Assembly: GCA_023435725.1 (NCBI GenBank)
Contig: JAEYRD010000003.1
Span: forward strand, 11,619-75,618
Length of the DNA: 64,000 bases
Direction: 5' to 3'
From: Pseudomonadota bacterium
GTDB taxonomy: Bacteria > Pseudomonadota > Alphaproteobacteria > Rhizobiales > Xanthobacteraceae
Under the pieces are notes generated by a model. That model was not told the DNA's origin. It saw only the letters and a program-made list of their open reading frames with translations, and ran no database searches. This document shows, in pieces, positions 47,847-57,332 of this stretch (the stretch's first letter is position 1; every line of letters starts with the position of its first letter). The position numbers and the translations under genes are program-made.

Positions 47847-48587
47847 TCAGGATTTGGAAAGGATGCTGCGAGCGGTCTCCAGGTCCGCCGGCGTATCGAC
47901 CCCGCGGGGCACGGTATCGACGATGGTGAAGTCGATGCGCATTCCGGCCTCCAGCGCCCGGAGCTGCTCGAGTTTCTCCTGCAATTCCAGCGGCGAGGGC
48001 GGTAGCGAGACGTAGCGCTCCAGCGCCGCGCGGCGATAGGCGTAGAGGCCGATGTGGTGGTAACGTGGTCCGTCGCCGGTCGGCGCCGTCGCTCGGGTGA
48101 AATAAAGTGCGCGCATGCGCCTGCCGCCGAGCGAGGTTCCGATCGCCTTCACGACGCTCGGCGCGAGGTCCTCCTCGTCGGTGTGGATTTGCGAGGCGAG
48201 TGTGGCGATGTCCACGGCCGGATCGTCCAGCGGCGGCAGCACGTCGCGGATGTTGCCGGTCGTGATCGTCGGGAAATCGCCCTGGAGATTGACCACGATC
48301 TCGGCCTTGCCGTCCGGATCGAGCTTCTGCATGGCCTCGTGGATGCGATCGGAGCCGGAGGGGTGCTCCGGGCGGGTCATCACGGCCTCGCCGCCATGGG
48401 CTGATACGACCGAGGCGATCTCGGCCGTATCAGTTGCCACCGCAACCCGGCCGATTCCGGCGGCCTCGGCGCGGCGCATCACGTGCACGATCATCGGCAG
48501 GCCCGCGATGTCGGCGAGCGGCTTGCCGGGCAGGCGGGTGGCGGCCATGCGGGCCGGGATCAGCACCAGGATGCGGGGATCGATCAT
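47847..48587 (-). CDS. kdsB: 3-Deoxy-manno-octulosonate cytidylyltransferase (CMP-KDO synthetase)
   Basis: 246 aa. It activates KDO with CTP for lipopolysaccharide core. Motifs: LIPARMAATRLPGKPLADIAGLPMIVHVMRRA (nucleotide-binding start), VATDTAEI, MTRPEHPSGSDRI, NLQGDFPTI (usually NVQGDEP), HHIGLYAYRRAAL, and LEQLRALEAG. The ATG at 48587 is used; the frame continues upstream without need. Likely co-transcribed with pheA. It is divergent from cycM across 220 nt. Confidence 0.95.
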   Translation of the reverse strand: MIDPRILVLIPARMAATRLPGKPLADIAGLPMIVHVMRRAEAAGIGRVAVATDTAEIASVVSAHGGEAVMTRPEHPSGSDRIHEAMQKLDPDGKAEIVVNLQGDFPTITTGNIRDVLPPLDDPAVDIATLASQIHTDEEDLAPSVVKAIGTSLGGRRMRALYFTRATAPTGDGPRYHHIGLYAYRRAALERYVSLPPSPLELQEKLEQLRALEAGMRIDFTIVDTVPRGVDTPADLETARSILSKS

Positions 48588-48807
48588 GGGGTCAAGGGCC
48601 TGGAAACGGGACGTTTTCCGCGTCGAGAAATGGAATGGGGATGGCCAGAAAGCCGGGTCGCTTATACGGGTTGCCAGACCCCGGGCAAACCGATATCTCA
48701 ATGGCAAAACTCGGGGGAAAGACTAAGGAACGTGTGATTCTCTCGAGGCTCGTCCTGGCGGCCGCCCGGCCGCTCGATCCTTCTTGCGGTGTGGGGCCTA
48801 GCCGGAA

Positions 48808-49353
48808 ATGGACTCTTTCGAACTCAATAAGATTCTCGGTGCCGTGCTCGGTACCTGTCTCATCCTGCTGGTGACGAGCTTCACCGCCAATGCGCTGTTC
48901 TCGCCCAAGATGCCGGAAAAGCCGGGCTTCGAGATCGCCGTGAAGGAAGAGGCCGGCGACAAGGGTGGCGCAGGCGCTGCCCCCGCAGCTTCTGAGCCGA
49001 TCGAAAAGCTACTTCAGACCGCCTCCGTCGAGAAGGGCGCTGCCGCCGCCAAGAAGTGCAGCGCCTGCCACACCTTCGAAAAGGGCGGCCCGAACCGTGT
49101 GGGTCCGAACCTCTTTGGCGTCGTCGGTGACCATGTCGGCGAGGGCCGTGGCGGCTTCAATTTCTCGGCCGCAATGAAGAGCAAGGGCGGCACCTGGGAC
49201 TTCGAGGCGCTGAACAAGTTCATTGCCAATCCCAAGGCGGCTGTCCCAGGCACCGCGATGGGTTTTGCCGGCATCCCGAAGGACAGCGAGCGCGCCGACG
49301 TCATCGCCTATTTGAACAGCCTCTCGGACAGCCCGAAGCCGCTGCCGAAATAA
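48808..49353 (+). CDS. cycM: Membrane-anchored class I cytochrome c (CycM)
   Basis: 181 aa. One uncleaved N-terminal helix (LGAVLGTCLILLVTSFTANALF) anchors it in the cytoplasmic membrane. An Ala/Gly linker (residues 45-65) is followed by a cytochrome c domain with the haem site KKCSACHTF (Cys84, Cys87, His88) and a Met ligand probably in GTAMGFAG. In Bradyrhizobium CycM carries electrons from the bc1 complex to the aa3-type oxidase. It is divergent from kdsB and followed by a strong terminator. Confidence 0.95.
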   Translation: MDSFELNKILGAVLGTCLILLVTSFTANALFSPKMPEKPGFEIAVKEEAGDKGGAGAAPAASEPIEKLLQTASVEKGAAAAKKCSACHTFEKGGPNRVGPNLFGVVGDHVGEGRGGFNFSAAMKSKGGTWDFEALNKFIANPKAAVPGTAMGFAGIPKDSERADVIAYLNSLSDSPKPLPK

Positions 49354-49381
49354 GGTCTCTCGGCATCGATCTCTAGATAGG

Positions 49382-49412
49382 CGGCCAGGCTGGAAAGCCT
49401 GGCCGTTTCCTT
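49382..49412 (+). terminator. Rho-independent terminator of cycM
   Basis: Perfect 9-bp stem: CGGCCAGGC (49382-49390) and GCCTGGCCG (49397-49405) over a 6-nt loop, followed by TTTCCTT. It lies 29 nt past the cycM stop. Confidence 0.85.
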
Positions 49413-49565
49413 ATGCGGACCTCGCTGGGCCGTTATCGGGGCGTTTGGCCGCAGCGAACCGCCGTCCCAGGCTTCCAAGATGAGGAAAAAGCAACGTGCG
49501 CGGTCGAAACCTCGCCTATATTGAACACTTAAAGGGGTAACCCCCTTCAAGACAGGGATGTTGAT

Positions 49566-51476
49566 TTGGCCATTACCCGACGCGATCTTCTGCTCACCGG
49601 CACTGCCGCCGCAGCGCTCTCCGCCCTCGGTTCCGCGGCGGGCATTTCCGTCATCGGCGCGGCCGAGGCTCAGTCGGCGGGCGAGCTGTCTTCAAGTGAG
49701 CTACCCTGGCGCCACGCATTGTCGCTGTTCGGCGACATCAAGTACCCCGCCGACTTCAAGCGCTTCGATTACGTCAATCCGGATGCGCCCAAGGGTGGCG
49801 TTGCCCGCCTGATCTCGCTCGGCACCTTCGACAATTTCAACCTCGCGGTCTCCGGCATCAAGGGCTCGCTCGCCCCGGCTGCTGCCATGATCTACGAGAC
49901 GCTGATGACTCGCGCGCTGGACGAGGTCGCCACCGAATATGGCGAACTCGCCGAGTCCGCGCAGCACCCGGACGACTTTTCCTGGGTAATCTATCGCCTG
50001 CGCAAGGAAGCGCGCTGGCACGACAGCAAGCCGGTGACGCCGGAGGACGTGATCTTCTCGCTGGAGACGCTGAAGAAGCAGTCACCTATGTATGCGTCCT
50101 ACTACCGCCATGTCGCCAAGGTGGAGAAAGTCGGTGAGCGCGACGTCAAGTTCACGTTCGATGCACCGGGTAATCGCGAATTGCCGACCATCGTGGGCGA
50201 GCTCACCGTGCTGCCGAAGCATTGGTGGGAAGGTACCGACGCGCAGGGACGCAAGCGCGACGTCAGTGCGACCACGCTGGAGCCGCCGCTCGGCTCCGGT
50301 CCCTATAAGATCAAGGAATTCGTCCCCGGGCGCTCGATCAAGCTCGAGCGCGTGAAGGATTATTGGGGCGCCAACGTTCCGAGCCAGATTGGCACCAACA
50401 ATTTCGACGAGCTGCGCTTCGAGTTCTTCCGCGACAACCTCGTCGCGCTGGAGGCATTCAAGGCCGACCAGGCCGACTGGATCGCAGAAAATTCCGCCAA
50501 GCAGTGGGCTACGGCCTACGACTTCCCGGCGGTCGCAGACAAGCGTGTGGTCAAGGAAGAATTTCCGATCAACGATTCCGGTCGCATGCAGGCCTTCGCC
50601 TTCAACATCCGGCGCGATCAATTCAAGGACGCGCGCCTGCGCCGGGCCTTCAACTATGCCTTCGACTTCGAGGAGATGAACAAGCAGCTCTTCTTCGGCC
50701 AGTACAAGCGCATCAACAGCTATTTCGAGGGGACCGAACTCGCCTCCTCCGGCCTGCCGGAGGGGCAGGAGCTGCAGATCCTTGAGACCGTCAAGGACAA
50801 GGTGCCGCCGGAAGTTTTCACCACAGCCTACCAAAATCCCGTCGGCGGCAATCCGGAGGCGGTGCGCGCCAATCTGCGTGAGGCGGCGAAACTCCTGAAG
50901 GAGGCCGGCTTCGAAGTGCGCGACCACAAGCTTGTTGGTGCCTCCGGCAAGCCGCTCTCGGTCGAGATCCTGGTGCAGGATCCCTCGTCCGAGCGCATTG
51001 CGCTGTTCTTCAAGCCGTCGCTGGAGCGGATCGGCGTAAGCACCTCGATCCGGGTCGTCGACGACGCGCAATACCAGAACCGGCTGCGCAGCTTCGACTT
51101 CGACATGATCATCGACCAATGGGGCCAGTCGCTCTCGCCCGGTAACGAGCAGCGCGAGTTCTGGGGCTCGCAGGCAGCCGACATGCCGGGGGCGCGCAAC
51201 ACCATCGGCATCAAGAATCCCGCGGTCGACGCACTGGTCGAGAAGGTGATCTACGCCAAGAACCGCGGCGAGCTGGTCGCCGCCACGCACGCGCTCGATC
51301 GCGTGCTGCTGTGGAATTTCTATCTCGTGCCGCAATTTACCTACGGCTTCTCGCGCTACGCCCGCTGGGATCGCTTCAGCCATGCCGAGCCGTTGCCGAA
51401 ATACGGCCGGTCCGGCCTGCCGACGCTGTGGTGGTATGATGCGGAAAAGGCAGCGCGCATCGGAAAACGCTCTTGA
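49566..51476 (+). CDS. Peptide ABC transporter substrate-binding protein (family 5, YejA-like), copy 1
   Basis: 636 aa. TTG start with AGGGA upstream. A twin-arginine signal is visible (ITRRDLLLTGTAAAALSALGSAAG). The mature part is a family-5 peptide-binding protein: HALSLFGDIKYPADFKRFDYVNPDAPKGGVARLI is the YejA-type opening, then ARWHDSKPVTPEDVIFSLETLK and DLMIDQWGQSLSPGNEQREFWGS-type C-lobe. In the microcin C uptake model YejA delivers oligopeptides to YejBEF. Its C-terminus nearly abuts the second copy. Confidence 0.9.
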   Translation: MAITRRDLLLTGTAAAALSALGSAAGISVIGAAEAQSAGELSSSELPWRHALSLFGDIKYPADFKRFDYVNPDAPKGGVARLISLGTFDNFNLAVSGIKGSLAPAAAMIYETLMTRALDEVATEYGELAESAQHPDDFSWVIYRLRKEARWHDSKPVTPEDVIFSLETLKKQSPMYASYYRHVAKVEKVGERDVKFTFDAPGNRELPTIVGELTVLPKHWWEGTDAQGRKRDVSATTLEPPLGSGPYKIKEFVPGRSIKLERVKDYWGANVPSQIGTNNFDELRFEFFRDNLVALEAFKADQADWIAENSAKQWATAYDFPAVADKRVVKEEFPINDSGRMQAFAFNIRRDQFKDARLRRAFNYAFDFEEMNKQLFFGQYKRINSYFEGTELASSGLPEGQELQILETVKDKVPPEVFTTAYQNPVGGNPEAVRANLREAAKLLKEAGFEVRDHKLVGASGKPLSVEILVQDPSSERIALFFKPSLERIGVSTSIRVVDDAQYQNRLRSFDFDMIIDQWGQSLSPGNEQREFWGSQAADMPGARNTIGIKNPAVDALVEKVIYAKNRGELVAATHALDRVLLWNFYLVPQFTYGFSRYARWDRFSHAEPLPKYGRSGLPTLWWYDAEKAARIGKRS

Positions 51477-51490
51477 GGAAGCAATTGCGC

Positions 51491-53365
51491 ATGGCGCAGC
51501 TCTCACGCCGACATGTGCTGGCTCTGGGTGTCGGTGGCGTGTTCAGCGCCGCCGCGCTCCACGGCGCGGCGGCGTCCGAGGGGCCCGCCGAGGCGCACGG
51601 CATCTCCGCCTTCGGCGATCTCAAATATCCCGCCGATTTCCGCCAGTTCGACTATGTCAATGTCGACGCGCCGAAGGGCGGCACCTTCTCTCTCATCCCG
51701 TCGGTGCGCGCTTACAATCAGTCCTACCAGACCTTCAACTCGCTCAACGCCTACATCCTGAAGGGTGACGGCGCGCAAGGTATGGACATGACTTTCGCGC
51801 CGCTGATGGTGCGCGCAAACGACGAGCCTGACGCGATGTACGGGCTTGCCGCCAAGTCCGTGCAGATATCACCGGACAAGCTGGTCTATCGCTTCACTAT
51901 GCGGCCCGAAGCGAAATTCCACGACGGCACCAAGCTCACCGCGCATGACGCGGCGTTTTCGTTGACGGCACTGAAGACCAAGGGACATCCGCTGATCATC
52001 GTGCAGATGCGTGACATGGTCAGCGCGGAGGCGATCGACGATGCGACGCTCGTCGTCACCTTTGCCAAGGGGCGGGCGCGTGATGTGCCGCTCTATGTCG
52101 CGAGCCTGCCGATCTTCTCGAAGGCGTACTATGCGTCCAGAGCGTTTGATGAATCGACGCTGGATACGCCGCTCGGCTCTGGTCCGTACAAGGTCGGCAA
52201 GTTCGAGGTCAACCGCTACATCGAGTTCGAGCGGGTCAAGGACTGGTGGGCTGCCGATCTGCCGGTTTGCCGCGGTAGCTACAATTTTGACGTCGTGCGC
52301 TATGAATTCTATCGCGACCGCGATGTCGCCTTCGAAGGTTTTACCGGCAAGAATTATCTCTACCGCGAAGAGTTCACCTCACGCATCTGGGCGACACGCT
52401 ATGACTTTCCCGCCGCGAAGGACGGTCGCGTCAAGCTCGAAATCGTGCCCGACGACACGCCGTCCGGGGCGCAGGGCTGGTTCATCAACACGCGGCGCGA
52501 GAAATTCAAGGACCCGCGCGTGCGCGAGGCTCTGATCAACGCCTTCGACTTCGAGTGGACCAACAAGACCATCATGTACGGCGCTTATGCCCGTACCGTG
52601 TCGCCGTTCCAGAACTCCGATCTCATGGCAAGCGATGGGCCCCCTTCGCCCGAGGAACTGAAGCTGCTGGAGCCGTTTCGCGGACAGGTTCCCGACGAAG
52701 TGTTCGCTGCACCGTTCACGCCTCCGGTCTCGGACGGCTCCGGTCAAGACCGCGGCCTGTTGCGCAAGGCGCAGCAATTGCTGAACGAGGCAGGCATACC
52801 CATCAAGGATGGTAAACGGGTGCTGCCGAACGGCGACGTGTTCAGGATCGAGTTCCTGCTGGACGAGCCCTCGTTCCAGCCGCACCATGCGCCCTACATC
52901 AAGAATCTGGCGACGCTCGGCATCGAAGCGAGTGTGCGCCTCGTCGATGCCGTGCAACACAAGGCGCGTCAGGAAGACTTTGATTTCGACATGACGATCC
53001 AGCGGTTCAGCATGTCGGCAACGCCGGGCGATGCCATGCGCTCGTTCTTCTCCTCGCAGGTCGCGGCAACCAAGGGCTCCTACAACCTTGCGGGCGTCTC
53101 CAGCCCGGCCATAGACGCCATGATCGAGAAGATCATGGCCGCCGACAGCCGCGAGGAGCTGACCATTGCCTGTCGCGCCTTCGACCGCCTGTTTCGCGCC
53201 GGCCGCTACTGGGTGCCGCAATGGTATAACAAGACGCACCGGCTCGCTTACTGGGATCAGTTCGCTCATCCGCAGAAGCTGCCGCGTTACGCCAACGGCG
53301 TCGGCGCCCCCGACATCTGGTGGCATGATGGCGCCAAGGCGGCCAAGCTCGAGCAGGCGAAATAG
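51491..53365 (+). CDS. Peptide ABC transporter substrate-binding protein (family 5, YejA-like), copy 2
   Basis: 624 aa from the ATG at 51491 with GAGGAAG before it; an upstream TTG at 51473 that overlaps the first copy's stop is an alternative. Tat-type signal (LSRRHVLALGVGGVFSAAALHGAAA). It has the same opening as copy 1 (ISAFGDLKYPADFRQFDYVNVDAPKGGTFSLI) but only moderate similarity after that. This is an old duplication giving the transporter two binding proteins, likely with different peptide preferences. Confidence 0.9.
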   Translation: MAQLSRRHVLALGVGGVFSAAALHGAAASEGPAEAHGISAFGDLKYPADFRQFDYVNVDAPKGGTFSLIPSVRAYNQSYQTFNSLNAYILKGDGAQGMDMTFAPLMVRANDEPDAMYGLAAKSVQISPDKLVYRFTMRPEAKFHDGTKLTAHDAAFSLTALKTKGHPLIIVQMRDMVSAEAIDDATLVVTFAKGRARDVPLYVASLPIFSKAYYASRAFDESTLDTPLGSGPYKVGKFEVNRYIEFERVKDWWAADLPVCRGSYNFDVVRYEFYRDRDVAFEGFTGKNYLYREEFTSRIWATRYDFPAAKDGRVKLEIVPDDTPSGAQGWFINTRREKFKDPRVREALINAFDFEWTNKTIMYGAYARTVSPFQNSDLMASDGPPSPEELKLLEPFRGQVPDEVFAAPFTPPVSDGSGQDRGLLRKAQQLLNEAGIPIKDGKRVLPNGDVFRIEFLLDEPSFQPHHAPYIKNLATLGIEASVRLVDAVQHKARQEDFDFDMTIQRFSMSATPGDAMRSFFSSQVAATKGSYNLAGVSSPAIDAMIEKIMAADSREELTIACRAFDRLFRAGRYWVPQWYNKTHRLAYWDQFAHPQKLPRYANGVGAPDIWWHDGAKAAKLEQAK

Positions 53366-53367
53366 CC

Positions 53368-54477
53368 ATGAGCGCCTATCTCGCCCGCCGCATCCTCCTG
53401 ATGATCCCGACGCTGCTCGGAATCCTCTTCGTCTCCTTCGTCGTCGTGCAGTTCGCGCCGGGCGGTCCGGTCGAGCGCGTGATCGCGCAGCTGTCCGGGG
53501 CCGACACCGGCGGCAGCTCCCGCATTTCAGGCGGCGGTGATTTCGCACAGCGTGCGCCAGGGCAACTCGGCGCAGGAGGCGACGCGATCAACTCGAAATA
53601 TCGTGGCGCGCAGGGGCTCGATCCTGACTTCATCAAGAAGCTGGAGGCACAGTTCGGCTTCGACAAGCCGGCGCCGGAACGCTTCGCGCTGATGGTGTGG
53701 AATTTCGCCCGCTTCGATTTCGGCAAGAGCTATTTTCGTGACGTCAGCGTGATCCAGTTGATCAAGGAGAAGCTGCCGGTCTCGATTTCGCTCGGCATCT
53801 GGCTGACGCTGATCACCTACCTGATCTCGATCCCGCTCGGCATCCGCAAGGCGGTCAAGGACGGCACGCGCTTCGACACCTGGACTTCGGCCATCATTAT
53901 CATTGGCTTTGCGATCCCGGGCTTCCTGTTCGCGATCCTCCTGATCATCCTGTTCGCCGGCGGCTCCTTCTTCAATCTGTTCCCGCTGCGCGGACTGACC
54001 TCGGACGGCTGGTCGCAGTTTCCGTGGTACTGGAAGATCATCGACTATTTCTGGCACCTGACCCTGCCGCTGCTCTCGATGGGCCTGAGTGCATTCGCGA
54101 CCATGACGCTGCTGACCAAGAACTCGTTCCTGGACGAGATCCGCAAGCAATACGTCATGACGGCGCGCGCCAAGGGCTGTAGCGAGGGGCAGGTGCTGTA
54201 CGGCCACATCTTCCGGAACGCGATGCTGATCGTGATCGCGGGCTTCCCGGGCGCCTTCATCCACGCCTTCTTCTCCGGCTCGCTCCTGATCGAGACCATC
54301 TTCTCGCTGGACGGGCTCGGGCTGCTCAGTTTCGAGAGCGTGCTCAACCGCGACTATCCCGTCGTGTTCGGCACGCTCTACATCTTTTCGCTCGTCGGCC
54401 TCGTGGTCAACCTGATCTCCGATCTGACCTATATGTGGATCGACCCGCGGATCGACTTCGAGGCGAGGGAGGTCTGA
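53368..54477 (+). CDS. Peptide ABC transporter permease, YejB/DppB family
   Basis: 369 aa, six membrane helices. RRILLMIPTLLGILFVSFVVVQFAPGGPVE at the start is typical of DppB-like permeases. A hydrophilic insert (residues about 45-90) is characteristic of YejB. Coupling loop QYVMTARAKGCSEGQVLYGHIFRNAMLIVI. It starts 2 nt after the binding protein and overlaps yejE by one nt (TGATG). Confidence 0.93.
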   Translation: MSAYLARRILLMIPTLLGILFVSFVVVQFAPGGPVERVIAQLSGADTGGSSRISGGGDFAQRAPGQLGAGGDAINSKYRGAQGLDPDFIKKLEAQFGFDKPAPERFALMVWNFARFDFGKSYFRDVSVIQLIKEKLPVSISLGIWLTLITYLISIPLGIRKAVKDGTRFDTWTSAIIIIGFAIPGFLFAILLIILFAGGSFFNLFPLRGLTSDGWSQFPWYWKIIDYFWHLTLPLLSMGLSAFATMTLLTKNSFLDEIRKQYVMTARAKGCSEGQVLYGHIFRNAMLIVIAGFPGAFIHAFFSGSLLIETIFSLDGLGLLSFESVLNRDYPVVFGTLYIFSLVGLVVNLISDLTYMWIDPRIDFEAREV

Positions 54478-55655
54478 TGACACTGACCGCCCCGACCCCG
54501 ATCGAGACCACTGCGAAGACGCCGCTCGGCGAAGCCGTGCCGATCACGCGCAAGCCGTTCGCGCCGTCGCCGCTCAACAAGCGCCGCTGGGAGAATTTCA
54601 AGGCGAACCGGCGCGGCTACTGGTCGTTCTGGATCTTCATGGTCCTGTTCGTGGTATCGCTGTTCGCTGAGCTGATCGCCAACGACCGGCCGTTCCTGAT
54701 CAAGTATGACGGCCACCTCTATTGGCCGGCCTTCGTCACCTATTCCGAGACGACCTTCGGGGGCGACTTCGAAACCGCGGCCGACTACCGCGATCCCTAT
54801 TTGCAGAAGCTGATCAGGAACAAGGGCGGCACTATCGTCTGGCCGCTGATCCGCTACTCCTACGACACCCACAATCTCGATCTGCCGACGCCGGCGCCGT
54901 CGCCGCCGACCTGGATGCTGACGGAAGCGCAGTGCAAGCCGGTCGTCGAGAAGAAGGGCCTGAAGAGCTGCCGCGACCTCGAATACAACTGGCTCGGCAC
55001 CGACGACCAGGGCCGCGACGTCGTGGCGCGGCTGATCTACGGCTTCCGCATCTCGGTGCTGTTCGGCCTTTGCCTGACCATCGTCTCCTCCATCGTCGGC
55101 GTCGCCGCCGGCGGTATCCAGGGCTATTTCGGAGGCTGGATCGATCTCACCTTCCAGCGCTTCATCGAGATCTGGACTGCGATCCCCTCGCTCTATCTGC
55201 TGCTGATCCTGTCGTCGGTGCTGGTGCCCGGCTTCTTCGTGCTGCTCGGCATCCTGCTGCTGTTCTCATGGGTATCGCTGGTCGGCCTCGTCCGCGCTGA
55301 ATTCCTGCGCGGCCGCAACTTCGAATACATCCAGGCGGCACGTGCGCTCGGCGTGTCGAATGCGGTGATCATGTTCCGGCACCTGCTGCCGAACGCGATG
55401 GTCGCGACCATGACCTTCCTGCCGTTCATCGTATCCAGTTCGGTGATGACGCTGACGGCACTGGACTTCCTCGGCTTCGGCCTGCCGCCCGGTTCGCCCT
55501 CGCTCGGTGAACTCTTGTCGCAGGGCAAGTCGAATGTGCAGGCGCCGTGGCTGGGCTTCACCGGCTTCTTCTCGGTGGCGATCATGCTGTCGCTGCTGAT
55601 CTTCATCGGCGAAGCCGTGCGCGACGCCTTCGATCCGCGCAAGACGTTCAGGTAG
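54477..55655 (+). CDS. Peptide ABC transporter permease, YejE/DppC family
   Basis: 392 aa. After a cytoplasmic N-terminus (SPLNKRRWENFKANRRGYWSFWIFMVLF) and the first helix, a long periplasmic insert (about 60-170) with WLGTDDQGRDVVARLIYG precedes five more helices. Coupling loop FEYIQAARALGVSNAVIMFRHLLPNAM and the C-terminal SLGELLSQGKSN. Start chosen at the ATG overlapping the yejB stop. Confidence 0.93.
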   Translation: MTLTAPTPIETTAKTPLGEAVPITRKPFAPSPLNKRRWENFKANRRGYWSFWIFMVLFVVSLFAELIANDRPFLIKYDGHLYWPAFVTYSETTFGGDFETAADYRDPYLQKLIRNKGGTIVWPLIRYSYDTHNLDLPTPAPSPPTWMLTEAQCKPVVEKKGLKSCRDLEYNWLGTDDQGRDVVARLIYGFRISVLFGLCLTIVSSIVGVAAGGIQGYFGGWIDLTFQRFIEIWTAIPSLYLLLILSSVLVPGFFVLLGILLLFSWVSLVGLVRAEFLRGRNFEYIQAARALGVSNAVIMFRHLLPNAMVATMTFLPFIVSSSVMTLTALDFLGFGLPPGSPSLGELLSQGKSNVQAPWLGFTGFFSVAIMLSLLIFIGEAVRDAFDPRKTFR

Positions 55656-55658
55656 ACG

Positions 55659-57296
55659 ATGGACGCGATCAACCAGCCCCTGCTTGCCGTGCGCGACCTC
55701 TCGGTGGCCTTCCACCAGGGCGGCGGCACCACGCTCGCGGTCGATAAGGTCTCGTTCCAGATCAAGCGCGGCGAATGCGTCGCGCTGGTCGGTGAATCCG
55801 GCTCCGGCAAGTCGGTCAGCGCGCTCTCGATCCTGAAGCTGCTGCCCTATCCGAACGCCTCGCACCCCTCGGGCAGCATCCGCTTCAAGGGGCGCGAGCT
55901 GATCGACCAGTCCGAGCCGGAGATGCGGGAGATTCGCGGCAGCGATATCTCCATCATCTTCCAGGAGCCGATGACCTCGCTCAATCCGCTGCACACGATC
56001 GAGGCGCAGATTGGCGAGATCATCCAGCTGCACAATCCGACGAGCAACGCTGAGGCGCGCAAGCGGACGCTGGAATTGCTGACTCAGGTCGGCATACCCG
56101 AGCCCGAAACACGGCTGAGGAGCTATCCGCACCAGCTCTCCGGTGGCCAGCGCCAGCGCGTGATGATCGCGATGGCGCTCGCCAACGAGCCGGACCTCCT
56201 GATCGCGGACGAGCCGACCACCGCGCTCGATGTCACCGTGCAGGCGCAGATCCTGGCGCTGCTCGCCGAGATCCGCTCACGTCTCGGCATGAGCCTGCTT
56301 TTCATCACCCACGATCTTGGCATCGTGCGCCGCATCGCCGATACCGTCTGCGTCATGAAGGGCGGCAAGATCGTCGAGCAGGGGCCGGTCGAGCAGGTCT
56401 TCAAGGCTCCGAAGCATCCTTACACGCGCGACCTGCTCGCTGCGGAGCCGAAGCCCGATCCGGCGCCGCCGCAGCCTGGTGCGCCGGTGGTGATGTCGGC
56501 GGATGATCTAAAGGTCTGGTTTCCGATCAAGCGCGGCTTGATGCGCAAGACGGTCGGCCACATCAAGGCGGTCGATGGCGTCAGCGTTGCCGTGCGCAAG
56601 GGCGAAACGCTCGGTGTCGTCGGCGAATCCGGCTCGGGCAAGACGACGCTGGGCCTCGCTCTGCTGCGCCTGATCTCCTCGAACGGGCGGATCGTGTTCC
56701 TGGGCAAAGACATCCAGGGCCTGCGCTTCAAGGACATGCGGCCCTACCGGCGCGACATGCAGATCGTGTTCCAGGATCCGTTCGGCTCGCTCAGCCCGCG
56801 CATGTCGGTCGCCGACATCATTGCCGAAGGCCTCTCGGTGCATCAGCCGAAACTGTCGCGCGAGGAACGCGAGGCGCGTGTCGTCAAGGCGCTCGAGGAT
56901 GTCGGGTTGAAGGCGGACACTCGCTACCGCTACCCGCACGAGTTCTCCGGCGGCCAGCGCCAGCGCATCAGCATTGCGCGCGCCGTGGTGCTGGAACCGG
57001 ATTTTGTCGTGCTGGACGAGCCGACCAGCGCACTCGACATGCTGCTCCAGGCGCAGATGGTGGATCTGTTGCGCGAGCTGCAGCGCAAGCGCGAGCTGAC
57101 CTACATGTTCATCTCGCACGACTTACGCGTTGTCGCCTCGCTCGCCAGCCATCTCATCGTGATGCGCGGCGGCAAGGTAGTCGAGGAAGGGCAGGCGGCG
57201 GAGCTGTTCAAGAACCCGAAGACGGATTACACGCGCGCGCTGTTCGCGGCCGCGTTCCGGCTGGAGACGGCCGGGAACGGATCAGTGGCGACATGA
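55659..57296 (+). CDS. Fused dual-ATPase subunit of the peptide ABC transporter, YejF family
   Basis: 545 aa with two complete ABC domains. First: Walker A VGESGSGKSVSAL, LSGGQRQRVMIAMALANEPDLLIADEPTTALD. Second, from about residue 285: VGESGSGKTTLGLALLRL, FSGGQRQRISIARAVVLEPDFVVLDEPTSALDMLLQ. It supplies ATP hydrolysis for the two permeases. It ends the operon of five genes; no terminator is clear in the 36-nt gap to the convergent gene. Confidence 0.95.
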   Translation: MDAINQPLLAVRDLSVAFHQGGGTTLAVDKVSFQIKRGECVALVGESGSGKSVSALSILKLLPYPNASHPSGSIRFKGRELIDQSEPEMREIRGSDISIIFQEPMTSLNPLHTIEAQIGEIIQLHNPTSNAEARKRTLELLTQVGIPEPETRLRSYPHQLSGGQRQRVMIAMALANEPDLLIADEPTTALDVTVQAQILALLAEIRSRLGMSLLFITHDLGIVRRIADTVCVMKGGKIVEQGPVEQVFKAPKHPYTRDLLAAEPKPDPAPPQPGAPVVMSADDLKVWFPIKRGLMRKTVGHIKAVDGVSVAVRKGETLGVVGESGSGKTTLGLALLRLISSNGRIVFLGKDIQGLRFKDMRPYRRDMQIVFQDPFGSLSPRMSVADIIAEGLSVHQPKLSREEREARVVKALEDVGLKADTRYRYPHEFSGGQRQRISIARAVVLEPDFVVLDEPTSALDMLLQAQMVDLLRELQRKRELTYMFISHDLRVVASLASHLIVMRGGKVVEEGQAAELFKNPKTDYTRALFAAAFRLETAGNGSVAT

Positions 57297-57332
57297 CCGC
57301 CGTTATTCCGGAGCGCGCCTTCGGGATATCAA

